Source: Eutreptiella sp. 'Long Island Sound 2002'
Taxonomy: Eukaryota > Euglenozoa > Euglenophyceae > Eutreptiales > Eutreptiaceae
DNA: 64,000 bases
Direction: 5' to 3'
NCBI GenBank assembly: GCA_964036045.1
Contig: OZ038390.1
Span: forward strand, 42,532,718-42,596,717
The first letter of the stretch is position 1. Each line of letters begins with the position of its first letter. The notes under the pieces are model-generated. The model did not search any database and was not told where the DNA came from. It worked only from the letters and a program-made list of their open reading frames with translations. Below, one piece after another: positions 63,997-64,000 of this stretch. The position numbers were made by a program, and so were the translations under genes.

Positions 63997-64000
63997 CCTC

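Overview
This is eukaryotic, transposon-dense nuclear DNA. No ordinary host gene, rRNA or convincing tRNA is visible. The pol genes are Ty3/gypsy chromovirus type (RT, RNase H and integrase in that order, with an integrase-tail chromodomain in two of the three elements). The two intact elements are primed by a sequence complementary to a tRNA ending CCTCTGCTACCA, as many initiator-Met tRNAs do. The remaining DNA is repeats and homopolymer runs. An alga or other protist with a large repetitive genome is likely; the sequence alone does not fix the species.

Layout. (1) 1-548 and 16218-17690 are one T-poor, C/A/G-rich locus split by element A (549-16217, minus strand), a Ty3 element with 2366-bp LTRs and a 4-bp target duplication. 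A carries a second, small plus-strand LTR element (5355-7809, 760-bp LTRs) inserted exactly in its RNase H coding region. (2) About 18150-24540 holds element B, an LTR-less relic of another Ty3 element on the minus strand, unusually rich in TCGA and with a 71-bp TG...CA insertion in its protease/RT junction. (3) 24567-25900 is a 210-bp GC-rich tandem array plus more T-poor DNA. (4) 26016-36781 is element C, a young Ty3 element (532-bp LTRs, one difference, GCCCC duplication). Its whole coding region is one reading frame broken only by three in-frame stops, and it carries a methyltransferase-like NPPF domain between protease and RT. (5) 37012-38162 is a decayed DDE transposase.

(6) 38775-44278 (element D) is the most novel object. 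It is a 5.5-kb DNA transposon with 17-bp perfect terminal inverted repeats and three arrays of 16/18-bp palindromes (core TTGGCGCGCCAA or TTGGCGCGCGCCAA), mostly separated by 4-nt spacers. Two minus-strand genes lie between the arrays: a probable DDE transposase (B) and a coiled-coil, NLS-bearing protein (A), each just downstream of an array.

(7) 44279-64000 has no recognisable gene. It holds microsatellites, a dozen G or C homopolymers of at least 10, diverged direct repeats, and two opposed copies (52139-53741 and 62770-63969) of a small TA-flanked inverted-repeat element built on a tandem unit of alternating 151/162-bp length. The autonomous elements supply replication, integration and transposition functions. 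The small LTR element shares A's LTR start, polypurine tract and 4-bp duplication size and so looks like a passenger of A's machinery.
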